Notes under the pieces: generated by a model
Told to the model about the DNA's origin: nothing
The model's database searches: none
Seen by the model: the letters and a program-made list of their open reading frames with translations, nothing else
Program-made: the position numbers and the translations under genes
Assembly: GCA_017305665.1 (NCBI GenBank)
Contig: JAFKKH010000008.1
Span: forward strand, 124,001 to 188,000
Direction: 5' to 3'
DNA: 64,000 bases
Source of the DNA: Hyphomicrobiales bacterium
Lineage (GTDB): Bacteria; Pseudomonadota; Alphaproteobacteria; Rhizobiales; Xanthobacteraceae
Part shown: one piece after another, positions 15,910 through 26,758 of the stretch
Layout: each line of letters begins with the position of its first letter
Position numbering within the stretch: position 1 is the first letter of the stretch

Positions 15910-15935
15910 AATAGATGACGAGAGAAGGAAGCGTG

Positions 15936-16625
15936 ATGGATATCTACGCGCAGACCGGCGGGTCTCTACCGCAAAAGCTGGTTCTCTTGACAATCGAACT
16001 CGCGATTCTGGCTGCCTCAGGCTGGATCCTTTTCGGCGCGGGGCGTGCGGTCGTCGCCGGTTTGACGGGCTGGACGATCCCCTCGGCAATCCCGGCGCGC
16101 GCCATTCTGATCTTCGCCTTCTCGGTGACGACCATGGTCCGGATGTCCCTAACGCTGTTCTATCTGATGCGGCGCCGGATGGGTTGGGCCGAGGTGTTCA
16201 CGATCCCGATCGCCTTTCTGCTCTACTACGTTGGCTTTGCCGTACTGGTGTTGCCGGAGGGCGCACCTCTCGGTGTCTGGGATGCTGTCGCAGTCGGCCT
16301 TTTCCTGCTCGGCGCGTTTCTCAACACGGGGTCGGAACTGGCACGCGACCAGTTCAAGAAGGATCCCCACAACAAGGGACGACTCTACACCCAGGGCCTC
16401 TTCGCCCTGTCGCGCCATATCAACTTTTTCGGTGATATCCTTTGGGTCGCAGCCTATGCGATCGTGGCCCACACACTTTGGGCGACGTTGATCCCACTCT
16501 ACACGCTCTGCTTCTTTGCCTTCTTCAACGCCCCGGCATTGGACCGACACCTCGCCTCTCGCTACGGCGCGCAGTATGCGGCCTATGCTGAACGCTCAAA
16601 GATGCTGATCCCCTTCGTATTGTAA
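15936..16625 (+). CDS. DUF1295 / isoprenylcysteine-methyltransferase-like membrane protein
   Basis: A 229-residue integral membrane protein with about six hydrophobic helices. The C-terminal part has the steroid 5-alpha-reductase/ICMT-like pattern: GRLYTQGLFALSRHINFFGD, then a membrane stretch, then LASRYGAQYAAYAERS. Family members are SAM- or NADPH-dependent membrane enzymes acting on lipids, but the substrate is unknown here. The ATG at 15936 has GAAGGA about 6 bases upstream and is preferred over one 21 bases earlier. It is divergent from a TetR gene with shared operators. Its 3' end overlaps the convergent XRE gene by 30 bases. Confidence 0.8.
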   Translation: MDIYAQTGGSLPQKLVLLTIELAILAASGWILFGAGRAVVAGLTGWTIPSAIPARAILIFAFSVTTMVRMSLTLFYLMRRRMGWAEVFTIPIAFLLYYVGFAVLVLPEGAPLGVWDAVAVGLFLLGAFLNTGSELARDQFKKDPHNKGRLYTQGLFALSRHINFFGDILWVAAYAIVAHTLWATLIPLYTLCFFAFFNAPALDRHLASRYGAQYAAYAERSKMLIPFVL

Positions 16626-16916
16626 GGCGGCTATTGAAGTAGCTTCGTCAAGCTGGAAGCGGAGCTTGAAGCCGGCCGTCGTGGCAATGCTCACCAAGGC
16701 GTCGAGTGAGAATTTGTCGATTTTCCCGCGCATCATGTCATCGAGGCGCGGCCGCGTCAGCCCCAGCCGCTTTGCGGCTTCTTTCTGGGGCACGTCCCAG
16801 CCTTCGACCCCTTCGGTAATCGCGCTCATCAACGCCGAACGCAACTCCATATCCGCCGCCTCCGCGCGGGTATCACAAAGCGCGTCCCAAACGCTCTCGT
16901 ATTTTTCGCTGTGCAT
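16596..16916 (-). CDS. XRE-family antitoxin-like protein without a toxin partner
   Basis: A 106-residue DNA-binding protein of the HTH_37/HigA-like type. The helix-turn-helix is KEAAKRLGLTRPRLDDMMRG, followed by FSLDALVSIATTAG. In this family the gene usually follows a RelE/HigB-type toxin, but only about 120 bases separate it from the divergent GNAT gene and no toxin frame is there. It may be a solitary antitoxin or a domesticated regulator. A TTG at 16937 is an alternative start. The 3' end overlaps the DUF1295 gene by 30 bases tail to tail. Confidence 0.8.
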   Translation of the reverse strand: MHSEKYESVWDALCDTRAEAADMELRSALMSAITEGVEGWDVPQKEAAKRLGLTRPRLDDMMRGKIDKFSLDALVSIATTAGFKLRFQLDEATSIAALQYEGDQHL

Positions 16917-17034
16917 GAGGGCAAGTATCAAAATCAATACCTGTTGTCAGGAGATCAGAGCTCGCATGGTGCAAGCTTCTCTAGGCCACCTGCCAGAATA
17001 AACCATTCTCCCGATTTAGATTGAGGAAGCCCGT

Positions 17035-17469
17035 ATGAACATTCAGGTTCGCAGACTAAAAGCCGAAGAATCGGAAGTCGCCTCAGCGGTCACAAAAATG
17101 ATGGCTGGGACTTTTGAAGAAGGTCAGGGCAGTTCTGGGGCTCGCCTCGCTGAGCTTCTCGCAAATGAGCAATTCTGGTTCTTCGGAGCGTTTGACGCCG
17201 ACCTACCCGTCGGCGGCTTGACGGCGCATGTGCTGCCGATCACGCGCGAGAACGGGGACGAGCTGTTCGTGTACGATATTGCCGTAGTAGTAAGCCATCA
17301 ACGTCGCGGAATCGGAAGGCGGTTGATGCAAGCGGCGATCGCCGCTGCACATGACGCGGGCCTCCTGTCTACATTCGTTCCCGCTGACAACGAGGATCAA
17401 CATGCTCTGGACTTCTATCAAGGCATAGGCGGCCTTGCGCAATCCGTGACGATATTCACTTTTGCTTAA
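17035..17469 (+). CDS. GNAT acetyltransferase, AAC(3)-I-like
   Basis: A 144-residue acetyl-CoA-dependent N-acetyltransferase. The acetyl-CoA loop is seen as HQRRGIGRRLMQAAIAAA (about 88-105), preceded by ELFVYDIAVVVS. The layout GGLTAHVLP, YDIAV, RRGIG, VPADNEDQHALDFYQGIGG closely follows the short aminoglycoside 3-N-acetyltransferases AAC(3)-I and their uncharacterised relatives. GAGGA stands 7 bases before the ATG. Whether it acts on aminoglycosides or on a cellular amine cannot be read from the sequence. It is a single gene in a patchy accessory region. Confidence 0.85.
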   Translation: MNIQVRRLKAEESEVASAVTKMMAGTFEEGQGSSGARLAELLANEQFWFFGAFDADLPVGGLTAHVLPITRENGDELFVYDIAVVVSHQRRGIGRRLMQAAIAAAHDAGLLSTFVPADNEDQHALDFYQGIGGLAQSVTIFTFA

Positions 17470-17477
17470 GGGCGCGC

Positions 17478-17888
17478 TCAGTCGACCGCCGGCACGGAGT
17501 GATGCTCGTGGGCAATGCGCCATTCGTCATCGACCTTGCGTAAGCCTACCGTCAGCCGGAACAAAAAGCCGTCTTTCTCCGTAGGATTGCTGGACGAGTC
17601 AGGTCCACACCACATAACAGCGACCGCGAAAGCCACATCCACGCCGGCAATCACGGCAAGCTCGCGAAAATCGAAGGCCGTGCCAGGCTTGTGGTAACGA
17701 AACAGCAGCTCCCAGGTCTGTTTGTAGGCCGTGATGCCCTTGCATTGTAGTGGCGGCGGCAGGTCAAACATCACCATGTCCCGTTCATGGTGCGCGAGAA
17801 TGGCGGGAAGATCGTGCCGGCGAACGGCGTCCGCCCAGTTCTCGAGAACGGCTTTGATCCGAGCTTCTTCGGAATTGGTTTGCTGCAT
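17478..17888 (-). CDS. SnoaL-like / DUF4440 NTF2-fold protein
   Basis: A 136-residue protein with the NTF2-like fold of the SnoaL/ketosteroid-isomerase-like group: an N-terminal helix (VLENWADAVRRHDLPAILAH), MFDLPPPLQCKGITAYKQTW, and C-terminal strands ending WRIAHEHHSVP. Such proteins bind small hydrophobic ligands; the enzymatic role, if any, is unknown. The ATG has GAGAGGA at good spacing. It is convergent with the GNAT gene, 8 bases away. A stress- or detoxification-linked role is only a guess. Confidence 0.8.
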   Translation of the reverse strand: MQQTNSEEARIKAVLENWADAVRRHDLPAILAHHERDMVMFDLPPPLQCKGITAYKQTWELLFRYHKPGTAFDFRELAVIAGVDVAFAVAVMWCGPDSSSNPTEKDGFLFRLTVGLRKVDDEWRIAHEHHSVPAVD

Positions 17889-18025
17889 GATGGTCCTCTC
17901 TCAGCGGACTTGCCGGCGTTGACTACCAGTTGTGCTGCGAAAGTCCGCTTGTGGGCGGGCGCGCTTCGCCGCAAGCGCCGCAGGCGGTGCGGTTTGGAAT
18001 CTGCTCGTGCGAGCGCGGCTACCCG

Positions 18026-18481
18026 CTACTGCATCGCCTGCACGAGATTGTCCAAGGACGCATTGTGGCCGAACTCAGCGCCCTTCAACATGCCGTCGCC
18101 GGTTAGGGATGTGAGCTGCACAGTGACGGTGACTTTCGTCCCGGTGCCTTCCGGTTCAAATGTTGTAGTAGACATGGAAATGAGGAGCTTTCGCCCCTGT
18201 GTCTCGACAACCTCGCTCGAAACAATCCGTTCGTTCGGGACGATATCGTAATAGGTCGTCACGCCACGATATTGCGGGTTGTTCTTGTCGCCGCAACGGA
18301 ACTCATCACGGCCGCCTTCGCGGAAATCTACCTTGTCATAGATGAAGGCCGCTGTTTTGGACGGAGTGCCCCAATTTGCGCGTTCCTCCGGATCGGCAAA
18401 TGCTGCGAAGACCTGCGCGACGGACGCCGCGCAAATGCGCTCGAATACGAGGGTCTCGTGCTTCAAATCTGGGCTAGTCAT
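18026..18481 (-). CDS. SRPBCC / AHSA1-like protein
   Basis: A 151-residue START-like protein of the AHSA1 (activator of Hsp90 homologue) group. The start at 18481 is chosen because AGGAGG lies 5 bases upstream. Typical strings are LVFERICAASVAQVFAAFAD at the N-terminus, YYDIVPNERIVSSEVVET in the middle, and LLISMSTTTFEPEGTGTKVT before the long C-terminal helix. These proteins form a hydrophobic cavity and have varied or unknown roles. It lies just downstream of guaA on the same strand, about 100 bases away, so part of its expression may be read-through. Confidence 0.8.
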   Translation of the reverse strand: MTSPDLKHETLVFERICAASVAQVFAAFADPEERANWGTPSKTAAFIYDKVDFREGGRDEFRCGDKNNPQYRGVTTYYDIVPNERIVSSEVVETQGRKLLISMSTTTFEPEGTGTKVTVTVQLTSLTGDGMLKGAEFGHNASLDNLVQAMQ

Positions 18482-18582
18482 ATCGCCTCCTGTGCTTGCT
18501 TCGGCGTCGACTATCACCGTCGGACCTTTCCGCCGGAGCGGACGTCCGAGGTGAACATGCGCAAGCTCGGACAGACGCCAAA

Positions 18583-20187
18583 TCACTCCCACTCGATGGT
18601 GCCGGGCGGCTTGCTCGTGACGTCGTAGACGACGCGGTTGACGCCCTTGACCTCGTTGATGATCCGCGTCGCGGTCGCGCCCAGGAACTTCATGTCGAAG
18701 GAATAGAAGTCAGCGGTCATGCCGTCGGTCGAGGTCACCGCGCGCAGGCCCACTACATAATCGTAGGTCCGGCCGTCGCCCATCACGCCGACGGTCTTCA
18801 CCGGCAGCAGCACCGCGAAGGCCTGCCAGATCGCGTCATAAAGACCCGCCTTGCGGATCTGGTCGATGTATACCGCATCGGCGTCGCGCAGGATGTCGAG
18901 CTTCTCACGGGTGATCTCACCGGGGCAGCGGATCGCGAGTCCCGGTCCCGGGAACGGATGGCGGCCGACGAACACATCCGGCAGGCCGAGCTCGCGCCCC
19001 AACGCGCGCACCTCATCCTTGAACAGTTCGCGCAAGGGCTCGACCAGCTTCATGTTCATGCGCGCCGGCAGGCCGCCGACGTTGTGGTGCGACTTGATCG
19101 TTACCGACGGTCCGCCGGTGAACGACACGCTCTCGATCACGTCGGGGTAGAGTGTGCCCTGCGCCAAAAATTCCGCGCCGCCGATTTTCTTCGCTTCGGC
19201 CTCGAACACATCGATGAACAGGCGGCCGATGGTCTTGCGCTTCACCTCGGGGTCGGTGACCCCTGCGAGTTCGCCGAGGAATTGCTTCGACGCATCAACG
19301 TGCACGAGCGGGATATTGTAGTGGTGGCGGAACAGGTCGACCACCGTCTTGCCCTCGTCCTTGCGCAGCAGGCCGTGGTCGACAAACACGCAGGTGAGCT
19401 GGTCGCCGATCGCCTCGTGAATCAGGATCGCCGCGACCGATGAGTCGACGCCGCCCGACAGGCCGCAGATCACCCGGCCCTTACCAACCTGGGCGCGGAT
19501 CTTCTCGATCGCCTCCTCGCGGAAGGCGCGCATGGTCCAGTCGCCTTTCAGCCCCGCGACCTTGCGGACGAAATTGCGCAGCAGTTTTGCGCCGTCCGGC
19601 GTGTGTACCACTTCGGGATGGAACTGCATGGCGTAGAACTTACGCTTGTCGTCGGCGATGACAGAGATCGGCGAGCCCGGCGCCTTTGCCACCGCGCGGA
19701 AATCCTCGGGCAGTTGCGTCACGCGGTCACCGTGACTCATCCAAACGTCGTAGTGGCCGCCCTTCTCCCAGACGCCGTCGAACAGCGCGCAGGAATCGGT
19801 GACTTCGATGGCGGCGCGGCCGAACTCGCGATGATGGCCGGCCTCGACGGTGCCACCGAGTTGCTGCGCCATGGTCTGCTCCCCGTAACAGATACCGAGC
19901 ACGGGAACGCCGGCCTTGAAGATCGACGCCGGCGCGGACGGCGCGTCGGCGTCGAGCACGGAGGCCGGTCCGCCCGACAGGATCACGGCCTTCGGCTTCA
20001 TCTCGGCGAAGGCGGCTTCCGCCTTCTGGAACGGCACGATTTCGGAATAGACGCCCTCCTCGCGGACGCGGCGGGCGATCAACTGGGTGACCTGGCTGCC
20101 GAAATCGACGATGAGAATCTTGTCGTGCGCCGAGGCCACGTGGGGAGAATGGTCGGCGGAAGAAGCGGCGGATGTGCTGGCTGTCAT
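18583..20187 (-). CDS. guaA: GMP synthase (glutamine-hydrolysing)
   Basis: Converts XMP, ATP and glutamine to GMP in the cytoplasm, the last step of guanine nucleotide synthesis. The 534 residues have the usual order: class I glutamine amidotransferase with Cys100 (GICYGEQ), His190 and Glu192 (FHPE); the ATP-pyrophosphatase P-loop SGGVDSS at 244-250; and the dimerisation domain ending IEWE. A 20-residue Ser/Ala-rich leader precedes the conserved start at [10 protein letters not shown]. It is downstream of rsmB on the same strand; guaB, which supplies XMP, is 5 kb away on the same strand but separated by other genes. Confidence 0.99.
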   Translation of the reverse strand: MTASTSAASSADHSPHVASAHDKILIVDFGSQVTQLIARRVREEGVYSEIVPFQKAEAAFAEMKPKAVILSGGPASVLDADAPSAPASIFKAGVPVLGICYGEQTMAQQLGGTVEAGHHREFGRAAIEVTDSCALFDGVWEKGGHYDVWMSHGDRVTQLPEDFRAVAKAPGSPISVIADDKRKFYAMQFHPEVVHTPDGAKLLRNFVRKVAGLKGDWTMRAFREEAIEKIRAQVGKGRVICGLSGGVDSSVAAILIHEAIGDQLTCVFVDHGLLRKDEGKTVVDLFRHHYNIPLVHVDASKQFLGELAGVTDPEVKRKTIGRLFIDVFEAEAKKIGGAEFLAQGTLYPDVIESVSFTGGPSVTIKSHHNVGGLPARMNMKLVEPLRELFKDEVRALGRELGLPDVFVGRHPFPGPGLAIRCPGEITREKLDILRDADAVYIDQIRKAGLYDAIWQAFAVLLPVKTVGVMGDGRTYDYVVGLRAVTSTDGMTADFYSFDMKFLGATATRIINEVKGVNRVVYDVTSKPPGTIEWE

Positions 20188-20257
20188 GGCCAGCAGATAC
20201 GCGACCGGCCGCAGGGCCGCAACGGGAAAGGAACGAAGCTCACACGCTCTTTCACCT

Positions 20258-20271
20258 CTCCCGGGCGGGAG
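20258..20271 (-). terminator. GC-rich hairpin between rsmB and guaA
   Basis: CTCCCG and CGGGAG flank a 2-base centre, 12 bases past the rsmB stop codon. There is no U-run, so it may be a weak terminator, a 3'-end protecting hairpin, or chance. Confidence 0.3.
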
Positions 20272-20282
20272 CGCGAGCCTCG

Positions 20283-21581
20283 CTACCCTCGCCGCAGCAC
20301 GCTGATGAAAAACCCGTCCGTCCCGGTGCGGCGTGGGGTCATCAGCAGCCCTTCCAGGCTCTGAATCGTCGCAGCCAGGAAATCCTCGGCCTTGTCCCAG
20401 AGCGCAGCCGCCACTTCACCCGGCGGGACCACCGTGAATTCTGAATTGCGGGCGATAAACTGCCGGATTTGCTCGCTATTTTCCGACGGCAGCACCGAAC
20501 AGGTGATGTAGGCGATGCGGCCGCCCGGCTTCACGAAACCGGCCGCGCGATCAAGCACTTCGGCCTGGTCCTTCAAACGCACCTCCAGCGCGCCGGGCCG
20601 CATCCGCCATTTGGCGTCCGGATTGCGCCGCCAAGTGCCGGTGCCGGTGCAGGGAGCGTCGATCAGCACCAGGTCGGCGGTCGCGCGGATATCGGACAAC
20701 GGATCGGCCTCGCCCTTGGGCGCGCGCACCTCGGCGTTGTGGACGCCGGCGCGGGACAGTCGCTCATGGATCGGGGCAAGCTGGCGCTTATCGTGGTCTG
20801 TTGCAATGAGCCGGCCCTTGCCCTGCATCATGGCCGCGAGCGCCAGCGTCTTGCCGCCTGCGCCTGCGCAGAGGTCGATGACCTGCTCGCCGGGTTTCGC
20901 GGCCGACAGTAGCGCGGCAAGCTGCGAGCCCTCGTCCTGCACCTCGATGCCTCCCTTCACGAAATCCTCCTCGGCGTGGATGCCGGGATTTCGGGCGTCG
21001 GCGCCGAGCTGGATGCGAAGCCCCAGCGGCGACCACGGCGTCGGTTCCACGCCGAGGTGGCGCAGCGAATTCAAAACCTTCTCGCGTTTGGCTTTCAGTG
21101 TGTTGACGCGCAGGTCGAGCGGCGCACGGCTCGCCATCGCGGTGGCCTCTGCCGCGCGCTCATCGCCAAAAGCTTGCGCGAGATGACTGTCGAGCCATTC
21201 CGGATAGTCGCCGGCGATGTGCGCCGGCGCGTCGGCAGGGGTTCGCGAGGTCAGCGCGGCGCGCTCCATATCGGACAGGGGTTCGGGCGCGAAACGGCCG
21301 CCGTCGCACAGGGCCGAGATTGCACCCGCATCCATGCCGCGCTCGAGCTTCAACATCCCGAGCAGGCGTGAACGCGGACTGTCGTCCTCCATGATCCAGG
21401 CGCTGGAGGCCTGACGGCGCAGCACATCGTAGACCAGCCCGGAAATCGCCGCGCGATCGCCGGAGCCTGCGAAGCGATGCGCGGTGCCCCACTCCTTGAG
21501 CGCCTTCGCCGCCGGCACGCGCTGGCTGTCGATGGCTTCGATCACTTCAATGGCTGCAGAGAGCCGTGCAGAAGGCGTCAT
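20283..21581 (-). CDS. rsmB: 16S rRNA (cytosine-967-C5)-methyltransferase RsmB/Sun
   Basis: Methylates a cytosine of 16S rRNA with SAM. The ATG at 21581 gives 432 residues, the normal RsmB length; a longer reading runs back into the MAPEG gene. An NusB-like RNA-binding domain (about 1-145, ending in the substrate-recognition helices) precedes the NOL1/NOP2/Sun domain. SAM loop [14 protein letters not shown], motif [20 protein letters not shown] and the catalytic [12 protein letters not shown] are all present. It follows the MAPEG gene by 32 bases and is probably cotranscribed with it. Confidence 0.96.
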   Translation of the reverse strand: MTPSARLSAAIEVIEAIDSQRVPAAKALKEWGTAHRFAGSGDRAAISGLVYDVLRRQASSAWIMEDDSPRSRLLGMLKLERGMDAGAISALCDGGRFAPEPLSDMERAALTSRTPADAPAHIAGDYPEWLDSHLAQAFGDERAAEATAMASRAPLDLRVNTLKAKREKVLNSLRHLGVEPTPWSPLGLRIQLGADARNPGIHAEEDFVKGGIEVQDEGSQLAALLSAAKPGEQVIDLCAGAGGKTLALAAMMQGKGRLIATDHDKRQLAPIHERLSRAGVHNAEVRAPKGEADPLSDIRATADLVLIDAPCTGTGTWRRNPDAKWRMRPGALEVRLKDQAEVLDRAAGFVKPGGRIAYITCSVLPSENSEQIRQFIARNSEFTVVPPGEVAAALWDKAEDFLAATIQSLEGLLMTPRRTGTDGFFISVLRRG

Positions 21582-21613
21582 GACAAACTTTCGGTTGGAA
21601 CGGGTTGCACTGC

Positions 21614-22036
21614 TCAGATCGCGAACAGGATACGCAGCGCGAAATAGACCCACATCACCAGCAGCACGATCACGCCGGCGAACCAGGCCGGACCGCGCTG
21701 CTGAACGTTGTTGCTGGTAATAAAGATGCCGGCGTGCACGAACCGCGTCACGACGAAGAGCCACGACATCAGCACAATGAAGAGGTCGGCATGGCGCAGC
21801 GGCATTGCCAGCGCGACCAGCACATAGAACAGCACGGGCACTTCAAGCTGGTTGCTGAAGCAGTTGTTTAGCTGCGTAACGCGCGGCGACCAGTTCGGCT
21901 CGCGCAGCGCGATATCCTTGATCCGGGCTTCACCGGACTTCAACGAACGAATCCGCGCCACCGACATCGCGATCAACAGCGCGAACGTCAATCCGACCTG
22001 CACAAAGACCGGCAGCAGCACCATTTGAACAGACAT
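21614..22036 (-). CDS. MAPEG-family membrane protein
   Basis: A 140-residue protein with four membrane helices typical of the membrane-associated eicosanoid/glutathione metabolism family. The conserved stretch after helix 1 (REPNWSPRVTQLNNCFSNQL) and the ARIRS region before it match the bacterial MAPEG group. The ATG at 22036 is chosen over a GTG one codon earlier because GGGAGG lies 6 bases before it. Bacterial members may have glutathione transferase activity; the substrate is unknown. It is the first gene of a likely MAPEG-rsmB unit. Confidence 0.85.
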   Translation of the reverse strand: MSVQMVLLPVFVQVGLTFALLIAMSVARIRSLKSGEARIKDIALREPNWSPRVTQLNNCFSNQLEVPVLFYVLVALAMPLRHADLFIVLMSWLFVVTRFVHAGIFITSNNVQQRGPAWFAGVIVLLVMWVYFALRILFAI

Positions 22037-22227
22037 CACATGCCTCCCGGATAACCCGCCATATCCCCGCTATAGCCGCGACAACCCGATGTGACAATCG
22101 CGGCCGCCTGCCGGCAGGCCAAACCGGCGATCTGTTTCAAACAATTTTTCAAGCAAATGTCAGCTGTTTCAGCCATCGCACTGACATGCAGCGCGTGTAG
22201 CGTGCTCCACTCATAAGGAGTTCCGCC

Positions 22228-23073
22228 ATGTCCGCCTTTCGCCTGACGCAGATTACCGATACGCATCTGAGCCCGCGAGTTCCGATCATCATGGAAAACT
22301 TCCAGCGCACGGCTCAATACATCGCGGATAATCCGCCCGATCTCATCATCCACACCGGCGATGTCGCATTCGACGGCCCGAACCATCCCGAGGATATGCG
22401 GTCTGCCAGGAGCATGCACGATGCCCTGCCCGCGGAATGCCGCTACATTCCCGGCAACCACGATATCGGCGACAACCCGACCGAAGCCGGTCCGCCGCTT
22501 GTTGAGCAAGTCACCGAGGCCAGCCGGCAGGATTTCATTTCCGCTTTCGGCGCGGACCGCTGGCGGTTCGACGCTGCCGGCTGGTGCTTCATCGGCTTGA
22601 ATTCGCTCGTCATGAACTCAGGCCTCGATTGCGAGGCCGAGCAGTTTGACTGGTTCAATGCGGAATTGTCGACGCTTCGCGGCCTACCGCTGGCGCTGTT
22701 CATCCACAAGCCGTTGTACAGGGATGCGCCCGACGATCCGGAACTGGCGGAAACCTCATTCCGTTACGTGCCGATGCCGGCGCGCCGCAAGCTGATCGAG
22801 ATGCTCGACACCATCGATCTCAGGTTGGTCGCTTGCGGGCATGTCCATCAGCGCCGGGACTACACCTTCCGGAACATTCGCCACGTCTGGGCGCCGTCGG
22901 CATCGTTCATGATCCGCTCCGACACACAGCAGGAGCCGATCGGCATCAAGGAAGTCGGACTGGTGGAATACGTCTTCCGCCCCGACAGCTTCGAGATCCG
23001 GCACATCCGCGTACCGGGTTTGGTCGATCTGGATGTCGAGGCCGTTCTCGAAAGCAGCACCGCCGCCGCGTGA
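22228..23073 (+). CDS. calcineurin-like metallophosphoesterase (CpdA-like)
   Basis: A 281-residue two-metal phosphodiesterase. The metal-binding motifs appear in order: ITDTHL at the N-terminus (D, H), HTGDVAFDGPNH near 43-53, GNHD, and the C-terminal GHVHQRRD. The set fits the class III cyclic nucleotide phosphodiesterase/CpdA group, so cAMP or another phosphodiester could be the substrate. AAGGAG stands 8 bases before the ATG. It is transcribed divergently from the MAPEG-rsmB unit and ends 9 bases from the convergent reductase gene. Confidence 0.88.
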   Translation: MSAFRLTQITDTHLSPRVPIIMENFQRTAQYIADNPPDLIIHTGDVAFDGPNHPEDMRSARSMHDALPAECRYIPGNHDIGDNPTEAGPPLVEQVTEASRQDFISAFGADRWRFDAAGWCFIGLNSLVMNSGLDCEAEQFDWFNAELSTLRGLPLALFIHKPLYRDAPDDPELAETSFRYVPMPARRKLIEMLDTIDLRLVACGHVHQRRDYTFRNIRHVWAPSASFMIRSDTQQEPIGIKEVGLVEYVFRPDSFEIRHIRVPGLVDLDVEAVLESSTAAA

Positions 23074-23082
23074 CGACGGCCG

Positions 23083-24117
23083 CTACATCTTCTCCGGTCC
23101 GATCCGCACCAGTTGCTTGCCGAAGTTCGCACCCTTCAGCAGGCCCATGAACGAGGCCGGAGCCGTTTCAATGCCTTCGCTGATGAATTCGCGGTGCTTG
23201 AGCTTGCCCTCGCGCAGCCACTGCGGCATGTCGCGGATGAAGTCCGGGAACATGGCGGCGAAGTCGCGCACGATGAAGCCGCGGAAGTTCAGCCGCTTCA
23301 CCAGGATCGCACGCATGATGGTGTTCGCCCACGGTGGCGTTGGCGTGTCCTTGGTGAAGATCGTGTTGTAATCGGCGATCAGCCCGCATACCGGAATGCG
23401 CGAGAAATCGTTCAGCAGCGGAAACACCGTGTCGAACACCTTGCCGCCGACGTTCTCGAAATAGACGTCGATGCCCTTGGGGCACGCCGCCTTGAGCTGC
23501 GCCGCGAGATCGGGCGAACGATGATCGATGCACTCATCGAAGCCAAGCTCGTTCCTGACGTAGTCGCACTTCTCCTTGCCGCCGGCGATGCCGACCGCCC
23601 GCGCACCCTTGATTTTTGCGATCTGTCCAACGGCCGAGCCAACGGCGCCCGAGGCCGCCGCGACCACTACCGTCTCGCCCGCCTTCGGCTTGCCGATTTC
23701 GAGCAGGCCCGTGTAGGCGGTCATGCCGGGCATGCCGAGCACACCCACCGCCGTCGAGATCGGCGCCACCTTCGGATCGACCTTGCGCAGGCCCGTACCA
23801 TCGGACAGCGCATATTGCTGCCAACCGGAATGCGCGAGCACGATATCGCCCTTGGCAAAGCCCGGATTGTTCGAGGCCATCACCTCGCACACCGTGCCGC
23901 CTTCCATGGTGCCGCCGACCGGCACCGGCGCGGAATAGGATGGCCCCTCGCTCATGCGACCGCGCATGTAGGGATCGAGCGACAGCCAGATCGTCCGCAA
24001 CAGCATCTGCCCGTTGCCGGGCGTCGGCACCGGATAATCCTCGAGACGAAAATCCGTCGCCTTGGGCTCACCGACAGGGCGCGCGGCCAGGACGATACGC
24101 TTTGCAGATTGGGCCAT
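23083..24117 (-). CDS. NADPH-dependent MDR oxidoreductase, CurA-like
   Basis: A 344-residue zinc-free medium-chain reductase of the leukotriene B4 dehydrogenase/curcumin reductase group. The N-terminal domain has MLLRTIWLSLDPYMRGRM; the Rossmann part has VVVAAASGAVGSAVGQIAKI (about 150-169), then GGKEKCDYV which fits NADPH choice, and YFENVGGKVFDTVFPLL. It should reduce the double bond of an alpha,beta-unsaturated carbonyl compound in the cytoplasm. A long palindromic repeat lies just upstream of the gene. The natural substrate is unknown. Confidence 0.92.
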   Translation of the reverse strand: MAQSAKRIVLAARPVGEPKATDFRLEDYPVPTPGNGQMLLRTIWLSLDPYMRGRMSEGPSYSAPVPVGGTMEGGTVCEVMASNNPGFAKGDIVLAHSGWQQYALSDGTGLRKVDPKVAPISTAVGVLGMPGMTAYTGLLEIGKPKAGETVVVAAASGAVGSAVGQIAKIKGARAVGIAGGKEKCDYVRNELGFDECIDHRSPDLAAQLKAACPKGIDVYFENVGGKVFDTVFPLLNDFSRIPVCGLIADYNTIFTKDTPTPPWANTIMRAILVKRLNFRGFIVRDFAAMFPDFIRDMPQWLREGKLKHREFISEGIETAPASFMGLLKGANFGKQLVRIGPEKM

Positions 24118-24175
24118 GGGTAGTGTTTCCTCTGTAACGTCTTAATGCGATTGTTCTGTGAGACAAACTCTCAAC

Positions 24176-24291
24176 GTCATTCCGGAAGCCGCGCCAGCGG
24201 CTGTCCGGAATCCACAATCCCTGCTTGAGCAATATCGAAAGACAGGGGTTATGGATTCCGGGCTCGATGCTTCGCATCGCCCCGGAATGAC
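24176..24291. repeat. GTCATTCCGG-type palindromic repeat element, copy 1
   Basis: A 116-base element bounded by perfect 10-base inverted repeats GTCATTCCGG and CCGGAATGAC. Inside are two hairpins with stems AGCCGC/GCGGCT and GATGC-TTC-GCATC. A second copy lies at 40600-40725 with the same ends but different, still paired, stems. It occupies the gap between the CurA-like gene and the upstream hypothetical gene. Confidence 0.9.
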
Positions 24292-24303
24292 AAACCAAAG
24301 CTC

Positions 24304-24921
24304 CTACGCCGCCATCTTGGCCAGCACCTTGTCGAAAGCGGCGGCGGCGCTGTCGAGATCGCCGAATGCGACCCCGCTGTCTGCCGACTGCTTCTGGCCG
24401 TGATTGTCGCGGATGGCATCGACCGGCTCGCTGCGGTCCAGCATCGCCTGCGGGGCAATCACGAAAAACTTGTGCTCGGAAATCTCCTGATCCTTGGGAA
24501 GGAACACGCCGAGCGAAACGATGTCGTTGCCGCGGCGATAGGAGATATAACGGTCCACGGCGACGAAGCCCGCGCGCTGCAATCCGCCGAGCTTGGCCTG
24601 CCCGTCGCTGCCGACCAGCTTGTGCGCGCGAAACCCCTTGACGCCCGACGACTTCGCCTTGGCGGTTTCCTCGGACAGATCGTATTTCTCCGCCATCTGC
24701 TTGCCGACGTCCGCCAACTGCACGGACATCGCGTGCTCGAACTCCTTCAGCTCGGTGCGCGGCTTGGACGCTTTGCGCGGCTTCAACGCGTTGCGCTTCT
24801 CCAGTTCCGTCCGGCAGCGCGCAATGAGATCGTCGACGGATTTCCGCTCCGCATTGGCGAGCAGGTTCTTCAGATCCGAATCCGAAAGCGCGGCAATTCT
24901 GTCGTCTGTCCAATCGACCAT
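24304..24921 (-). CDS. conserved hypothetical cytoplasmic protein
   Basis: A 205-residue soluble protein that I do not recognise. The chosen start gives MVDWTDDRIAALSDSDLKNL, with purine-rich GAGAGAG upstream. The N-terminal half is charged and helical with SDLKNLLANAERK followed by ELEKRNA and a Lys/Arg-rich linker; the C-terminal half has YISYRRGNDIVSLGVFLPKD and EHKFFVIAPQAM, which look like a small beta domain. There is no signal peptide or membrane helix. It lies between guaB and the CurA-like gene on the same strand. No function is proposed. Confidence 0.75.
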   Translation of the reverse strand: MVDWTDDRIAALSDSDLKNLLANAERKSVDDLIARCRTELEKRNALKPRKASKPRTELKEFEHAMSVQLADVGKQMAEKYDLSEETAKAKSSGVKGFRAHKLVGSDGQAKLGGLQRAGFVAVDRYISYRRGNDIVSLGVFLPKDQEISEHKFFVIAPQAMLDRSEPVDAIRDNHGQKQSADSGVAFGDLDSAAAAFDKVLAKMAA

Positions 24922-25072
24922 GAAACTCTCTCTTTCTATGACATCGCAGACGCATCGCGACGTCGCTGGCGGGAACACCCGCCGTATGCAGACCGGCGCA
25001 AGCCACCGGTAACGGCGCACCGAGAATACCCGGTTTTCGCGCCGGCGTACGGCTCAATTTGGGCGATATGGG

Positions 25073-26581
<1,509 letters not shown>

Positions 26582-26758
26582 TCAGCGGCGCGGTGGCCGC
26601 AACATCATCTCAGGATGGAAACAGCCTGTCGGCGACACCTTGGCGTCGCCGTCGAATCGGGTTCCATCGGCTGGGTTGGCGCTGGTCGATAGCATGGCGG
26701 CCGGGGGAATCAAAGCTTTTGGCAGCCATGCACAGGCTTTTTCAGCCTCCGCAGACCG

